From Microbacterium helvum (GTDB taxonomy: Bacteria; Actinomycetota; Actinomycetes; Actinomycetales; Microbacteriaceae), in contig NZ_JACXZS010000009.1 in the NCBI RefSeq assembly GCF_014779795.1, positions 124,001-188,000 of the forward strand: a stretch of DNA of 64,000 nt, given 5' to 3'. The notes under the pieces are model-generated. The model searched no databases, was not told the origin of the DNA, and saw only the letters and a program-made list of their open reading frames with translations. Made by a program: the position numbers and the translations under genes. How positions within the stretch are numbered: the first letter of the stretch is position 1; the number at the start of each line of letters is the position of its first letter. Of the stretch, positions 15,519-24,171 are shown one piece after another.

Positions 15519-17947
15519 GGCTCGAGCGTACGCCGGTACTCGTCCCGCGTGAGCGGATGACCGTCCTCGGCGATCAGCTCGGCATGCGCGTCGGCTCCGC
15601 TGCGCGCGTCGCCTGAGGAGGGAAGGGATGCCGCACCGCCGGCTGGACCCACGCGCCCCGAGGCTCCGCTCGACGCGCCAGCGGCGAGTGGAGGGGGCGT
15701 GGGGACCGCCTTCCACAGCTTCGACGGCCACCAGATCGCGCGCCCGATGTCGTACGACAGCGCCGGCACCAGCAGCGACCGCACGACGAAGGTGTCGAGC
15801 AGCACACCGAACGCCACGATGAACGCGATCTGGGCGAGGAAGAGGATCGGGATCACGCCGAGCGCCGCGAACGTCGCCGCGAGCACCAGGCCGGCCGAGG
15901 TGATCACTCCGCCGGTGGCCACGAGGCCGCGCAGGATGCCCGGCCTCGTGCCGTGGACGAGGGACTCCTCACGCACGCGCGACATCAGGAAGATGTTGTA
16001 GTCCACGCCGAGTGCGACGAGGAACACGAACCCGTACAGCGGCACGGCAGGGTCCGCCCCCGCGAACTGGAACACGCCGTCGAATACGAGCGCGCTGACT
16101 CCGAGGGCGGTCGCGAACGACAGGATCACCGTCGCGATGAGCAGCACGGGGGCCAGGATGGAGCGCAGCAGCAGCATCAGGATCAGGAGGATCACCGCGA
16201 GGATCACCGGGATGATGAGGGTGCGGTCGCGCGTCGAAGTGTCGTTGGTGTCGATGTCGGTCGCCGTCTCACCCCCCACCAGCGCCGTGCCGGCCCCCAG
16301 TTCGCCGTCGAGGTCGGTGCGCAGCTCACGCACGGTGTCTTCAGCGGCCACCGAGTCTGCGGCATCCGTCAGGGTTCCGATGACGAGCACATCGCCGTCC
16401 GAGACCGTCGGCTCCGGCGCCGGGGTGCCGGGAGGGCCGACCGCGCTGAACACGGGTTCGCCGCCGTCGAGCTCCACAGCCGCCTGCCCCGTCGGCGAGT
16501 CGGCCGATGCGACCGCGACGGACTCGATGCCGTCGGAGGCGTCGAGCACGCCCACGGTCGCGGCCAGGTCCTCCTCCGGCACGATCACATAGACCGGAGA
16601 CCCCGAGCCGGCCGGGAAGTGCTCTGCGAGCACCTCCTGTCCGTCACGCGCCTCGGATGCGCCGAGCACCAGCTCGCTCGTCGGAACACCGTCGGCCTTC
16701 AGCTGGGTGATCCCCAGCGCGCCCGCCAGCAGCACGACCGTGCACACGATCCACACGGTGCGCGCGTGGCGGGCGATGAAGCGTGCCTGCCGAGGCCACA
16801 GACCTGCAGCAGGCTTCGCGCGGCCTGAAGCAGGCTCCGCGCTGCCTGAAGCAGGCTCCGCGCGGCCGTCGACCGGCTGCGTCAGATCGGCGGGGATGGC
16901 CGCGGCGGCGGGCTTCGGGGGGAACGGCCAGAACGCGGCGCGGCCGCACAGGGCGAGCAGCGCGGGAAGGAACGTCAACGCCGACAGCACCGAGAACGCG
17001 ATGCCGATCGACGCGATCGGTCCGAGCGCACGGTTGGTGGCGAGGTCCGACAGCAGCAGGCACAGAAGGCCCGCGATGACCGTTCCGCCCGAGGCGATGA
17101 TCGGCTCGAAGGCGCCTCGCCACGCGGTGAGGGTGGCATCCCATCTGCGTGCACCGGTGGCGATCGCCTCTCGGAAGCGCGCGACGTAGAGCAGCGCGTA
17201 ATCGGTCGCGGCTCCGATCACCAGGATGAACAGGATGCCCTGAACCTGCCCGTTCAACACGAAGATCCCGGCGTACGCGAGCCACCACACGGTGAGCAGC
17301 GCCGCGCACAGCGCGAACACCGAGGTTGCCAGAACGAGGATCGGCAGCAGCGGCGACCGGTAGACGATCACCAGGATGATGAACACCGCGATCAGGGCGA
17401 CCGCGAGCAGCAGCCCGTCGATGCCGAGGAAGCCCTCGACGAGGTCCGTGGTGAAGCCCGCGGGTCCGGTGACCCATGCGGTGAGGCCGTCGGGAAGGTC
17501 TTCGGCGGCCATCGTCCTGATCTCGGTCACGGTGTCGCCGACCTCGCCCGAGGCATCGATCGGCACGAAGATCTGCACGGCCTGGCCGTCCTCGGAGGGG
17601 ATCGGCGGCGAGACGTCGCCGGCGATCGCGTCGAGGCCCGCCACGTCGTCGGCGAACGCCTGCACGTCCGCGATGTCGTCGTCGGAGAGCTCGCCGTCGC
17701 CGGTCACGACGACGACGGCCGGGATGCTCTCCTCCCCCAGGAAGTCCGCCAGGCGCTCGTTCACCTGGGTCGCGTCAGCGCTCTCCGGCAGGAACGTCGA
17801 TCGGTCGTTCGACGAGACCTCGTCGACCTTGCCGAAGTAGGGGCCGCCGATCGACCCCGCAGCCAGCCATACCAAGACCAGCAGGACCGGGATTCCGATC
17901 CTCAGCCATCTGGTGGGCACTCGTCTGGCGTGATGCGGCTGCGTCAT
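15515..17947 (-). CDS. MMPL/RND family membrane exporter
   Basis: An 810-residue transporter of the MMPL class with the two-fold RND plan: an N-terminal helix (WLRIGIPVLLVLVWLAAGSI), an extracytoplasmic domain, six helices, a second domain and five or six more helices. Characteristic tracts are GAATDYALLYVARFREA in the first half and ALGVDYNIFLMSRVREES in the second, with the proton-relay Asp-Tyr. The cytoplasmic loop near residues 360-380 contains three 7-residue repeats (AEPASGS-like). The C-terminal tail from about residue 747 contains the 63-bp repeat described separately. It likely exports lipids or drugs. The gene is leaderless, with a palindrome over its promoter. Confidence 0.92.
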   Translation of the reverse strand: MTQPHHARRVPTRWLRIGIPVLLVLVWLAAGSIGGPYFGKVDEVSSNDRSTFLPESADATQVNERLADFLGEESIPAVVVVTGDGELSDDDIADVQAFADDVAGLDAIAGDVSPPIPSEDGQAVQIFVPIDASGEVGDTVTEIRTMAAEDLPDGLTAWVTGPAGFTTDLVEGFLGIDGLLLAVALIAVFIILVIVYRSPLLPILVLATSVFALCAALLTVWWLAYAGIFVLNGQVQGILFILVIGAATDYALLYVARFREAIATGARRWDATLTAWRGAFEPIIASGGTVIAGLLCLLLSDLATNRALGPIASIGIAFSVLSALTFLPALLALCGRAAFWPFPPKPAAAAIPADLTQPVDGRAEPASGSAEPASGRAKPAAGLWPRQARFIARHARTVWIVCTVVLLAGALGITQLKADGVPTSELVLGASEARDGQEVLAEHFPAGSGSPVYVIVPEEDLAATVGVLDASDGIESVAVASADSPTGQAAVELDGGEPVFSAVGPPGTPAPEPTVSDGDVLVIGTLTDAADSVAAEDTVRELRTDLDGELGAGTALVGGETATDIDTNDTSTRDRTLIIPVILAVILLILMLLLRSILAPVLLIATVILSFATALGVSALVFDGVFQFAGADPAVPLYGFVFLVALGVDYNIFLMSRVREESLVHGTRPGILRGLVATGGVITSAGLVLAATFAALGVIPILFLAQIAFIVAFGVLLDTFVVRSLLVPALSYDIGRAIWWPSKLWKAVPTPPPLAAGASSGASGRVGPAGGAASLPSSGDARSGADAHAELIAEDGHPLTRDEYRRTLEP
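15645..15707. repeat. Intragenic 63-bp repeat, copy 1 (inside MMPL gene)
   Basis: Imperfectly palindromic outer ends (ACCCACGCG near the left, CGTGGGGACC at the right). It matches the copy at 54747-54809 at 53 of 63 positions with no gap. On the minus strand it encodes VPTPPPLAAGASSGASGRVG in the MMPL C-terminal tail, and the dnaX copy encodes VPTSSPDAAGAAPGASERVG in the same frame. Confidence 0.8.
16806..16868. repeat. Three 21-bp tandem repeats inside MMPL gene
   Basis: Units of the form GAAGCAGGCTCCGCGCTGCCT; the first unit is slightly divergent. They encode three 7-residue repeats (RAEPASG, SAEPASG, RAKPAAG) in a cytoplasmic loop. Copy number probably varies between strains. Confidence 0.85.
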
Positions 17948-17948
17948 G

Positions 17949-17967
17949 TAGCTAGCTTATCTAGCAA
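17949..17967 (-). promoter_or_regulatory. Leaderless promoter and palindromic operator of MMPL gene
   Basis: Read on the minus strand, TTGCTAGATAAGCTAGCTA contains arms GCTAG and CTAGC five bases apart. The -10 box TAAGCT (17954-17959) lies within it, six bases before the ATG at 17947. A repressor bound here would block polymerase directly. The form resembles MarR/TetR operators, but no such regulator gene is adjacent. Confidence 0.55.
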
Positions 17968-18025
17968 TTGACCTCAGCGAAACTTCTGCCGCACCGGATG
18001 GATACCTGCCGCTTCGATGGTTCGC

Positions 18026-18031
18026 TAGGCT
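18026..18031 (+). promoter_or_regulatory. -10 box of leaderless promoter, DMT permease gene
   Basis: TAGGCT, seven bases before the ATG at 18039. Confidence 0.55.
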
Positions 18032-18038
18032 CCCCCCG

Positions 18039-18995
18039 ATGCTTTCCGCCGCCCTCGCCGTGCTCGGCGCGCTCGTCTACGGCGCGGCCGACTTCCTCGG
18101 CGGGCTGGCCGCCGGGCGCCTGCGCTCGATCGTCGTGACGGCTGTCGCCGCGGCGTCCGGGCTCGTCGCCCTGGGACTGGTGCACCCGCTGATCGGCGGG
18201 GCATGGCGCACCGCGGACCTCGCATGGGGCGTTCTGGGCGGGTTGGTCAGCGTCGTCGCGATCGCGCTGCTGTACGGATGCCTCGCCATCGGGCCGATGA
18301 GCATCCTCTCGCCCCTGACGGCGGTCGTGTCGGCTGTCGCACCCATGCTGTGGGGACTGCTCGTGAAGGGCGACGCGCTGGCGCCGATCGGATACGCCGG
18401 ACTTGCGCTCGCCCTGATCGCCGTCGTGCTCGTCGGGTTCATCCCGGGCGAGAAGATCGTGCGGCCGAGCACGCGAGGACTCGCGATGGCCGTCGGCGCA
18501 GGGCTGTCGATCGGCGCGTTCCTCATCATCATCGACCAGACCTCGGGCGACAGCGGCCTGGCGCCGCTCATCGCCAGCCGCGCGACGAGCACCGTCGTGA
18601 CCGCGGTCGTGGTCGGCGCGCTCGCGGTTGCCGCGATGCGCCGCGGCGCCGCCGCCCGGTCGGTGCTGGCGGTTTCGGGACCACCCCTCGGAGCGACGCC
18701 GAGCGGCCGCGCGGATCTCGAGCACACGGCCAGCGGCAGCGCGCCGGTCGTGTCGTCGCTCGCACGCGCCTGGTGGCTCGCGGTCGCCTGCGGAGTGGCG
18801 GATGCCGCCGCCAATGCGCTCATGCTGCTCGCGCTGCGTGGGGGCGACCTGGCCGTCGTCTCGGCGCTCACCGCGCTCTACCCGGCCGGAACGATCCTGC
18901 TCGCCGCTCTCGTCCTGCACGAACGGGTCGCGGTGGTGCAGTGGATCGGGCTGGGGCTCGCGCTCTCGGCGGGAGGATTGCTCGCGATCGCGTGA
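18039..18995 (+). CDS. EamA/DMT superfamily permease
   Basis: A 318-residue protein with ten hydrophobic segments in two EamA repeats. Repeat 1 runs from LAVLGALVYGAADFLGG to ALALIAVVLVGFIPG, and repeat 2 from GAGLSIGAFLIIIDQTSGD to VQWIGLGLALSAGGLLAIA. The hydrophilic loop between about residues 205 and 240 (containing GPPLGATPSGRADLEHTASG) is longer than usual for the family. DMT permeases export metabolites such as amino acids; the substrate is unknown. It is divergent from the MMPL gene with 91 bp between start codons. Confidence 0.9.
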   Translation: MLSAALAVLGALVYGAADFLGGLAAGRLRSIVVTAVAAASGLVALGLVHPLIGGAWRTADLAWGVLGGLVSVVAIALLYGCLAIGPMSILSPLTAVVSAVAPMLWGLLVKGDALAPIGYAGLALALIAVVLVGFIPGEKIVRPSTRGLAMAVGAGLSIGAFLIIIDQTSGDSGLAPLIASRATSTVVTAVVVGALAVAAMRRGAAARSVLAVSGPPLGATPSGRADLEHTASGSAPVVSSLARAWWLAVACGVADAAANALMLLALRGGDLAVVSALTALYPAGTILLAALVLHERVAVVQWIGLGLALSAGGLLAIA

Positions 18996-19002
18996 GCCGT
19001 GC

Positions 19003-19401
19003 TCAGCCGCGCACGAAGAGCAGCACCAGCGACGCCGCGAGCGCGATGACACCGAGTGCGAGCAGACCCGCGGCGAGCAGGGTCACGGCTCGGACCGCGG
19101 GCGAGCCGGGGGTGAGCCGCATCCGGTCGTGCAGGCCGGGGCGCACGTAGATCTCGACCGTCTCCGACGTCCCCACCCGATGCTCCTGCTCATGGGTGAG
19201 ATACGCGGCGCCCACTCCGCCGGCGTGGTCGTCGAACCAGCGCACGAGGCGCCCGTGCGGCCCGTCGTCGACGACAGCCTGCGTGCGCACCCACGTGCCG
19301 TCGGCCAGACGCATGATCAGTGCGACGATCGCCAGCAGCAGGCCGAGCCCGAACCCGATCCACGAGAAGATCTCAGCGATGGCGTCGATCGCGTCGGGCA
19401 C
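19003..19401 (-). CDS. Two-helix membrane protein, DUF3592-like layout
   Basis: This 132-residue protein has a membrane helix at each end (IFSWIGFGLGLLLAIVALIM and AVTLLAAGLLALGVIALAAS). A soluble middle with a TWVRTQAVVDD strand and YLTHEQEHRVGTSETVEIYV resembles the beta-rich domain of DUF3592-type proteins. GTG at 19401 has GGGGAGG four bases upstream. It converges on the DMT permease gene with seven bases between the stops. Function is unknown. Confidence 0.75.
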   Translation of the reverse strand: MPDAIDAIAEIFSWIGFGLGLLLAIVALIMRLADGTWVRTQAVVDDGPHGRLVRWFDDHAGGVGAAYLTHEQEHRVGTSETVEIYVRPGLHDRMRLTPGSPAVRAVTLLAAGLLALGVIALAASLVLLFVRG

Positions 19402-19428
19402 CGAGCCTCCCCTTCTGGGATACGGAAA

Positions 19429-19450
19429 ACGGCCGCAGATCTGCGGCCGT
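19429..19450 (-). terminator. Terminator hairpin after tRNA-Thr
   Basis: Perfect 22-base palindrome (ACGGCCGCAGA and its complement), followed on the minus strand by TTTTCC. It ends the tRNA-Thr transcript before the DUF3592-like gene. Confidence 0.8.
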
Positions 19451-19461
19451 CTTCACATCGG

Positions 19462-19533
19462 AGCCACCTGTCAGGATTGAACTGACGGCCTTCCCATTAC
19501 GAGTGGGATGCTCTACCACTGAGCTAAGGTGGC
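19462..19533 (-). tRNA. tRNA-Thr (CGU)
   Basis: On the minus strand the acceptor stem GCCACCT pairs with AGGTGGC, and the D arm is GCTC..GAGC. The anticodon loop CTCGTAA carries CGT, and the T arm holds GTTCAATC. CCA is not encoded. A possible -10 TAAGAT lies upstream at about 19564-19569. Confidence 0.95.
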
Positions 19534-19791
19534 GCGCTTCGCTTGCGCGTTGCACAAGCATCGATCTTACAGGGTTTGCGGAGTGCTCGCGAACCACGGC
19601 GGGTCGCAGCATCCATTTCCTCGACAACGGCCACGCGCGACCCGCGGGTGTCGACGTGTTACGGCTCGGTTCGGGGAATCCGGTCCGTCCTCGTACGGTC
19701 GAATCGGCCCGCGACGAAGCGTGCGCGGTCCGGTGGATCGCGTGCGCGGTCACAAGCCCCGACGGGCCTCGATCCACAGGAGCACCCACAC

Positions 19792-20703
19792 ATGTCCACG
19801 CCCAAGAAGCTCATCGCCGCCGCAGCGCTCGCGCTGCCCCTCGTCATCGCCCTCGCCGGCTGCGCCGGCAGCGGGACCGATTCCGCAGCCGGAACGTCCG
19901 ACAGCGCCGCCGAGCAGAAGACCGTCCGCATCGGCGTCGTCAACTCGGGCGACCCGTACTGGGAGACCTTCACCGAGGCGGCCGCCGACGAGGGCATCGA
20001 CGTCGAGCTGGTGAACTTCACCGAGTACACGCAGCCCAACCCGGCACTGTCGGCCGGCGAGCTCGACCTCAACCAGTTCCAGCACGTCATCTACCTGGCG
20101 ACCTACAACGTCAACAGCGACGACGACCTGCAGCCCATCGGCTCGACGGCGATCTACCCGCTCGGCCTGTACTCGTCGCAGTACGACTCGGTGAAGGACA
20201 TCCCCGAGGGTGCGACGGTCGCCGTGCCGAACGACGAGTCGAACCAGGCGCGCGGCCTGCTGGTGCTGCAGTCGGCCGGGCTCATCGAGCTGGAGGACGG
20301 CGGCTCGCCCTTCTCGACGGTCGCCGACGTGCTGCCGGACTCGAAGGTCAAGGTGGAGGCGCTGGATGCCTCGTTCACGGCGACCTCGCTGCCCGATGTC
20401 GCCGCCGCCATCGTCAACAACGACTTCCTCGAGGACGCGGACCTGACAGCGGACGACGCGATCGCGCAGGACGACCCGTCCGACCCTGCGGCCATCCCGT
20501 ACATCAACATCTTCGCTGCCAAGGCCGAGGACGCCGACAACCCGACGTACCTGAAGCTCGTCGAGATCTACCAGAACACGCAGGCCGTGCTCGACGGAGT
20601 CGTCGAGGCGTCCGGTGGGACGGCCGTGCTCGTGAAGACGCCCGTCGACGACCTCGTCGCGTCGCTCACCGACGTCGAGGACGACATCCGCGCCAACTCG
20701 TAA
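19792..20703 (+). CDS. metQ: Methionine ABC transporter substrate-binding lipoprotein
   Basis: A 303-residue exported lipoprotein: signal KKLIAAAALALPLVIALAGC with the lipobox cysteine near residue 25, then an NlpA/MetQ-type binding domain. Family tracts are LVNFTEYTQPNPALSAGELD, followed by LNQFQHVIYL, and later ATVAVPNDESNQARGLLVL. It captures methionine for MetNI. The ATG at 19792 has AGGAG ten bases upstream. About 258 bp separate it from tRNA-Thr. I looked for a SAM-type riboswitch there and did not recognise one, so the regulation is open. Confidence 0.95.
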   Translation: MSTPKKLIAAAALALPLVIALAGCAGSGTDSAAGTSDSAAEQKTVRIGVVNSGDPYWETFTEAAADEGIDVELVNFTEYTQPNPALSAGELDLNQFQHVIYLATYNVNSDDDLQPIGSTAIYPLGLYSSQYDSVKDIPEGATVAVPNDESNQARGLLVLQSAGLIELEDGGSPFSTVADVLPDSKVKVEALDASFTATSLPDVAAAIVNNDFLEDADLTADDAIAQDDPSDPAAIPYINIFAAKAEDADNPTYLKLVEIYQNTQAVLDGVVEASGGTAVLVKTPVDDLVASLTDVEDDIRANS

Positions 20704-20780
20704 CACCAGTCCCACCGCCGCGTGCGGCTCGGTCGCCTTCAGCGAGCGGGCCGCACACGCGCGTTTCCGCAGGAGCACGC

Positions 20781-21878
20781 ATGACTCTCATCCGCCTCAG
20801 CGGCGTGACCAAGACCTTCCCGCCGTCCTCGAAGGACGGCTCCCCCGTCGTCGCCGTCGACGACGTCTCGCTGACCGTCGCCGCCGGCGAGGTGTGCGGC
20901 ATCATCGGATACTCGGGCGCCGGCAAGAGCACCGTGCTGCGCCTCGTGAACGTGCTGGAGACGCCGACCTCGGGCGCCGTCGAGATCGACGGCCGCGACA
21001 TCACCCGCCTGCGCGAGCGTGACCTGCGCGCGCTGCGCGGCGACATCGGCATGATCTTCCAGCAGTTCAACCTGTTCGACTCGCGCACGGTCGCGAAGAA
21101 CGTCGCGTACCCGCTGGAGGTCGCCCGACGACCGCGCGCCGAGATCACCGCGCGCGTCGACGAACTGCTGCGATTCGTCGGACTCGCCGACAAGGCCGGA
21201 AGCTACCCCGAGCAGCTGTCGGGCGGGCAGAAGCAGCGCGTCGGCATCGCACGCGCGCTCGCCACGAGCCCCCGCATCCTGCTCGCCGACGAAGCGACCA
21301 GCGCCCTCGACCCCGACACCACGCAGGAGGTCCTCGCCCTGCTGAAGCGCGTCAACGAGGAGCTCGGCATCACGATCCTCGTCATCACCCACGAGATGGA
21401 CGTCATCCGCACTCTCGCCGACCGGGTCGTCGTCATGGAGGATGGGCGGATCATCGAGAGCGGCGACGTGTTCGATGTGCTCTCGTCGCCCCAGCACGCG
21501 GCGACGCAGCGGTTCGTCGCGAGCATCATCGAGGACGTCCCCTCCGGCCCGCAGCTGGATACGCTGCGCGACCGTCATCCGGGCCGCATCGTGACGCTGC
21601 AGATCGGCGACGACGGACGGGTCGGTAACGGCGGACGGGTCGGCGACACGGTAACCGCCGCGCCGGGTGCCGGCACCGCCACGCAGGCCGACGTGTTCGC
21701 GGCGCTCGCGGAGCGTGGCGTGCGGTTCGAGCTCGTGCACGGCGGCATCAACGACATCCGCGGCCGGGTCTTCGGCCATCTGACGCTGGCACTGACCGGC
21801 GAGGCGGAAGCCGTCCAGCAGGCGATCGACGCGGTCTCGGCCTTCGCACCGCTCATCGAGGAGGACGCTCGTGGATAG
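20781..21878 (+). CDS. metN: Methionine ABC transporter ATP-binding protein
   Basis: A 365-residue ABC ATPase with Walker A GYSGAGKST, Q-loop FQQFNLFDSRT, signature LSGGQKQRVGIARAL, Walker B ILLADEATSALD and the switch His in VITHEMD. The C-terminal third is a NIL domain (from about residue 270, ending in a ferredoxin-like fold), which in E. coli MetN binds methionine and inhibits transport when it is plentiful. A short repetitive linker (DDGRVGNGGRVGD) precedes it. Start ATG 20781 follows AGGAGCACGC. It overlaps metI by eight bases. Confidence 0.96.
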   Translation: MTLIRLSGVTKTFPPSSKDGSPVVAVDDVSLTVAAGEVCGIIGYSGAGKSTVLRLVNVLETPTSGAVEIDGRDITRLRERDLRALRGDIGMIFQQFNLFDSRTVAKNVAYPLEVARRPRAEITARVDELLRFVGLADKAGSYPEQLSGGQKQRVGIARALATSPRILLADEATSALDPDTTQEVLALLKRVNEELGITILVITHEMDVIRTLADRVVVMEDGRIIESGDVFDVLSSPQHAATQRFVASIIEDVPSGPQLDTLRDRHPGRIVTLQIGDDGRVGNGGRVGDTVTAAPGAGTATQADVFAALAERGVRFELVHGGINDIRGRVFGHLTLALTGEAEAVQQAIDAVSAFAPLIEEDARG

Positions 21879-22530
21879 GCTGATCGACCTGCTCCCCGAC
21901 CTGTGGGAGGCGACCGCCGAGACGCTGTACGTCGTGTCGCTCAGCCTCGTGTTCGGCGGCATCGCGGGGCTCTTCGTCGGACTCGCGCTGTACGCCACGC
22001 GTCCAGGGAGCCTCTTCCCGAACCGGTTCCTGTTCGGCACGCTCAACGTCGTCGTGAACTTCTTCCGGCCGATCCCGTTCGTGATCCTGATGGCGGCGGT
22101 GCAGCCCCTCGCCCGCGCGGTCGGCATCCCCGGAATCGGCCCCGAGTTCGGGATCTTCGCGATCACGATCGCCTCGCTCTTCGCGATCAGCCGCATCGTC
22201 GAGCAGAACCTGCTCACCGTCCGGCCAGGCGTGATCGAGGCCGCGCGCGCCACCGGCGCGAGCCGGTCCCGCATCCTGCTGCGCCTGCTGCCGCGCGAGG
22301 CGCTGGGCCCGCTCATCCTCGGCTACACGTTCATCGTGGTCGCACTGGTCGACATGACGGCCATCGCCGGCGCGGTCGCCGCCGGCGGCCTGGGCGAGTT
22401 CGCCATCGTCTACGGGTTCAAGCAGTTCAACCCGTGGGTCACCTGGGCCGCGGTGCTGGTGATCATCGTGATCGTGCAGGTCGTGCAGTTCCTCGGGAAC
22501 GCGCTCGCCCGGCGCGTGCTGCGACGCTGA
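21871..22530 (+). CDS. metI: Methionine ABC transporter permease
   Basis: A 219-residue permease with five predicted helices. The BPD-type coupling motif EAARATGASRSRILLRLLPR contacts MetN. The hydrophobic core includes VNFFRPIPFVILMAAVQPLA, a typical MetI stretch. GTG at 21871 lies inside the metN tail, so coupling is tight and the two subunits are made together as MetN2I2. A strong hairpin ends the operon. Confidence 0.96.
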   Translation: MDRLIDLLPDLWEATAETLYVVSLSLVFGGIAGLFVGLALYATRPGSLFPNRFLFGTLNVVVNFFRPIPFVILMAAVQPLARAVGIPGIGPEFGIFAITIASLFAISRIVEQNLLTVRPGVIEAARATGASRSRILLRLLPREALGPLILGYTFIVVALVDMTAIAGAVAAGGLGEFAIVYGFKQFNPWVTWAAVLVIIVIVQVVQFLGNALARRVLRR

Positions 22531-22547
22531 CGCCATGCGGCCGTGAC

Positions 22548-22586
22548 GGGACGGGGTGGATGCTGTCGCAGCATCCACCCCGTCCC
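22548..22586. terminator. Bidirectional terminator between metI and TAP-like gene
   Basis: Perfect 18-bp inverted repeat (GGGACGGGGTGGATGCTG and its complement) with a three-base loop, between convergent genes. Confidence 0.85.
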
Positions 22587-22596
22587 TACAATGCGG

Positions 22597-24171
22597 TCAC
22601 TCGCAGCGCGAGCCGTCCTCGGGGGGCGTTCCGTCCAGCAGGTACGTGTTCACGGCGTCGTCGACGCACGAGTTGCCCTTGTTGTAGCCGGTGTGGCCTT
22701 CGCCGACGCGTGTGACGAGGACGCCCGACGACAGCTGCTCGGCCAGCGACACCGCCCACTGGTACGGGGTCGCGGGGTCGTTCGTGGTGCCGATCACGAC
22801 GATCGGGGCCGCGCCGTCGGCGGTGATCCTCTCGCGGACACCCGTGGCGGGGTACGGCCACACCTCGCATGAGTCGGGCCCGTCCCAGTACGGCGCGATG
22901 GTCGGGGCCTCGGCCGCGAGCAGCGCGTCGGCGTCGGCCTGCTGCTGATCGGTGGCGTCGACGGGATAGTCCATGCAGTTGTATGCGCGGAAGGCCTCGG
23001 TCTGGTTGTCGAGGTACTGGCCGTCCTGACGGTTGTAGTAGAAGTCCACCAGCTGGAAGGCCACGCCGGCCTTGCCCTCCAGCACATCGCTCAGCGCCTG
23101 GGTCAGGTACGGCCAGCTGTCCTGCGAGTACAGCGCGGAGACGATCGCGGTCATGAGCGAGTCCGCACCGAGCTCACGACCGTCGGAGTTGCGGATCGGG
23201 TCGGCGTCCACGGTCGCCAGCAGCGTGCCGAGGTCGGCCATCGCGTCGTCGACGCTGCCGCGGAACGGGCAGTCCTTGTCAGTGAGGCAGTCCGCCATGT
23301 AGGCGCGCAGCGCGGACTCGAAACCGATCGCCTGCGTCACGCCGACGTCGATGCCCGGGATCGACGGGTCTATGGCGCCGTCCAGCACGAGGCGGCCGAC
23401 CTTGTCGGGGAAGAGCTTGGCGTACGTCGCGCCGAGGAACGTGCCGTAGGAGTACCCCAGGTAGTACAGCTCGGTGTCACCCAGCACGGCGCGCATCAGA
23501 TCCATGTCGCGAGCGGCGTTGTCTGTCGTGATGTACGGCAGGATCCCGTCGCTGTTCGCGTCGCACGCCTGACCGAACGCCTTGTGGTTCGCCAGCAGCT
23601 CGTCGGTCCAGGCCTGGGTGCCGCGCTCGTTCTGCGGGATGTCGAACAGGTAGGCGTCCATGTCGGCCGCGTCGTAGCAGGTCACGGCGGTCGACTCGCC
23701 GACGCCGCGGGGGTCGAAGCCGATCACGTCGAACTTGTCGCGCACGCTCTGCCCGACGGCAAAGCTCACGGAGTCGCGGATGAGCGAGATGCCGCTCGCG
23801 CCGGGCCCACCGGGGTTGGTCAGCAGCGAGCCGATCGGCTCGCCGCCGCCCTCGGCACGATGACGGATCATCGCGAGGTCGATGTCGCCCTTCGACGGAT
23901 CGGACCAGTCCAGCGGGGCGGTGATCGTGGCGCAGTCGAACGTGCCGTTGCAGGTGGACCAGTCGATCGTCTGCTCGTAGTACGGCAGCAACGCGGGCTC
24001 GACCCCCTCTGAATCGGGCGACTTGCTCGTCGTCGGCCGCGGCTTGGTGTCGGGGATCATCGAGTAGAGGCACCCGCTGAGGACGAGGGATGCCGCGACC
24101 AGCGCTGCCAGCACCGCTCCGGTGCGGGCGAGCAGGCGTGGGCGGGCGCTGCGGTTGCGGGTCGGGTTCAC
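22597..24171 (-). CDS. Secreted alpha/beta hydrolase, tripeptidyl aminopeptidase-like lipoprotein
   Basis: This 524-residue protein has a lipobox signal peptide (VLAALVAASLVLSGCLY). It carries the alpha/beta hydrolase core of the SlpD/E and Streptomyces tripeptidyl-aminopeptidase group: an oxyanion-region LLTNPGGPGASG, the nucleophile elbow YYLGYSYGTFLGATYA (Ser in GYSYG), the Asp in VVIGTTNDPATPYQWA and the His in VGEGHTGYNKGNSC. Cysteine pairs near the C-terminus suggest disulfides. It likely trims peptides outside the cell. GTG at 24171 has GGAAGGA four bases upstream. It overlaps the stop of holB by four bases, an odd but clear coupling. Confidence 0.9.
   Translation of the reverse strand: MNPTRNRSARPRLLARTGAVLAALVAASLVLSGCLYSMIPDTKPRPTTSKSPDSEGVEPALLPYYEQTIDWSTCNGTFDCATITAPLDWSDPSKGDIDLAMIRHRAEGGGEPIGSLLTNPGGPGASGISLIRDSVSFAVGQSVRDKFDVIGFDPRGVGESTAVTCYDAADMDAYLFDIPQNERGTQAWTDELLANHKAFGQACDANSDGILPYITTDNAARDMDLMRAVLGDTELYYLGYSYGTFLGATYAKLFPDKVGRLVLDGAIDPSIPGIDVGVTQAIGFESALRAYMADCLTDKDCPFRGSVDDAMADLGTLLATVDADPIRNSDGRELGADSLMTAIVSALYSQDSWPYLTQALSDVLEGKAGVAFQLVDFYYNRQDGQYLDNQTEAFRAYNCMDYPVDATDQQQADADALLAAEAPTIAPYWDGPDSCEVWPYPATGVRERITADGAAPIVVIGTTNDPATPYQWAVSLAEQLSSGVLVTRVGEGHTGYNKGNSCVDDAVNTYLLDGTPPEDGSRCE

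Noticed and set aside
19534..19791. SAM riboswitch upstream of metQ
   Set aside because: None of the SAM-I or SAM-IV core motifs I know could be found; the region has GC-rich sequence and no clear aptamer.
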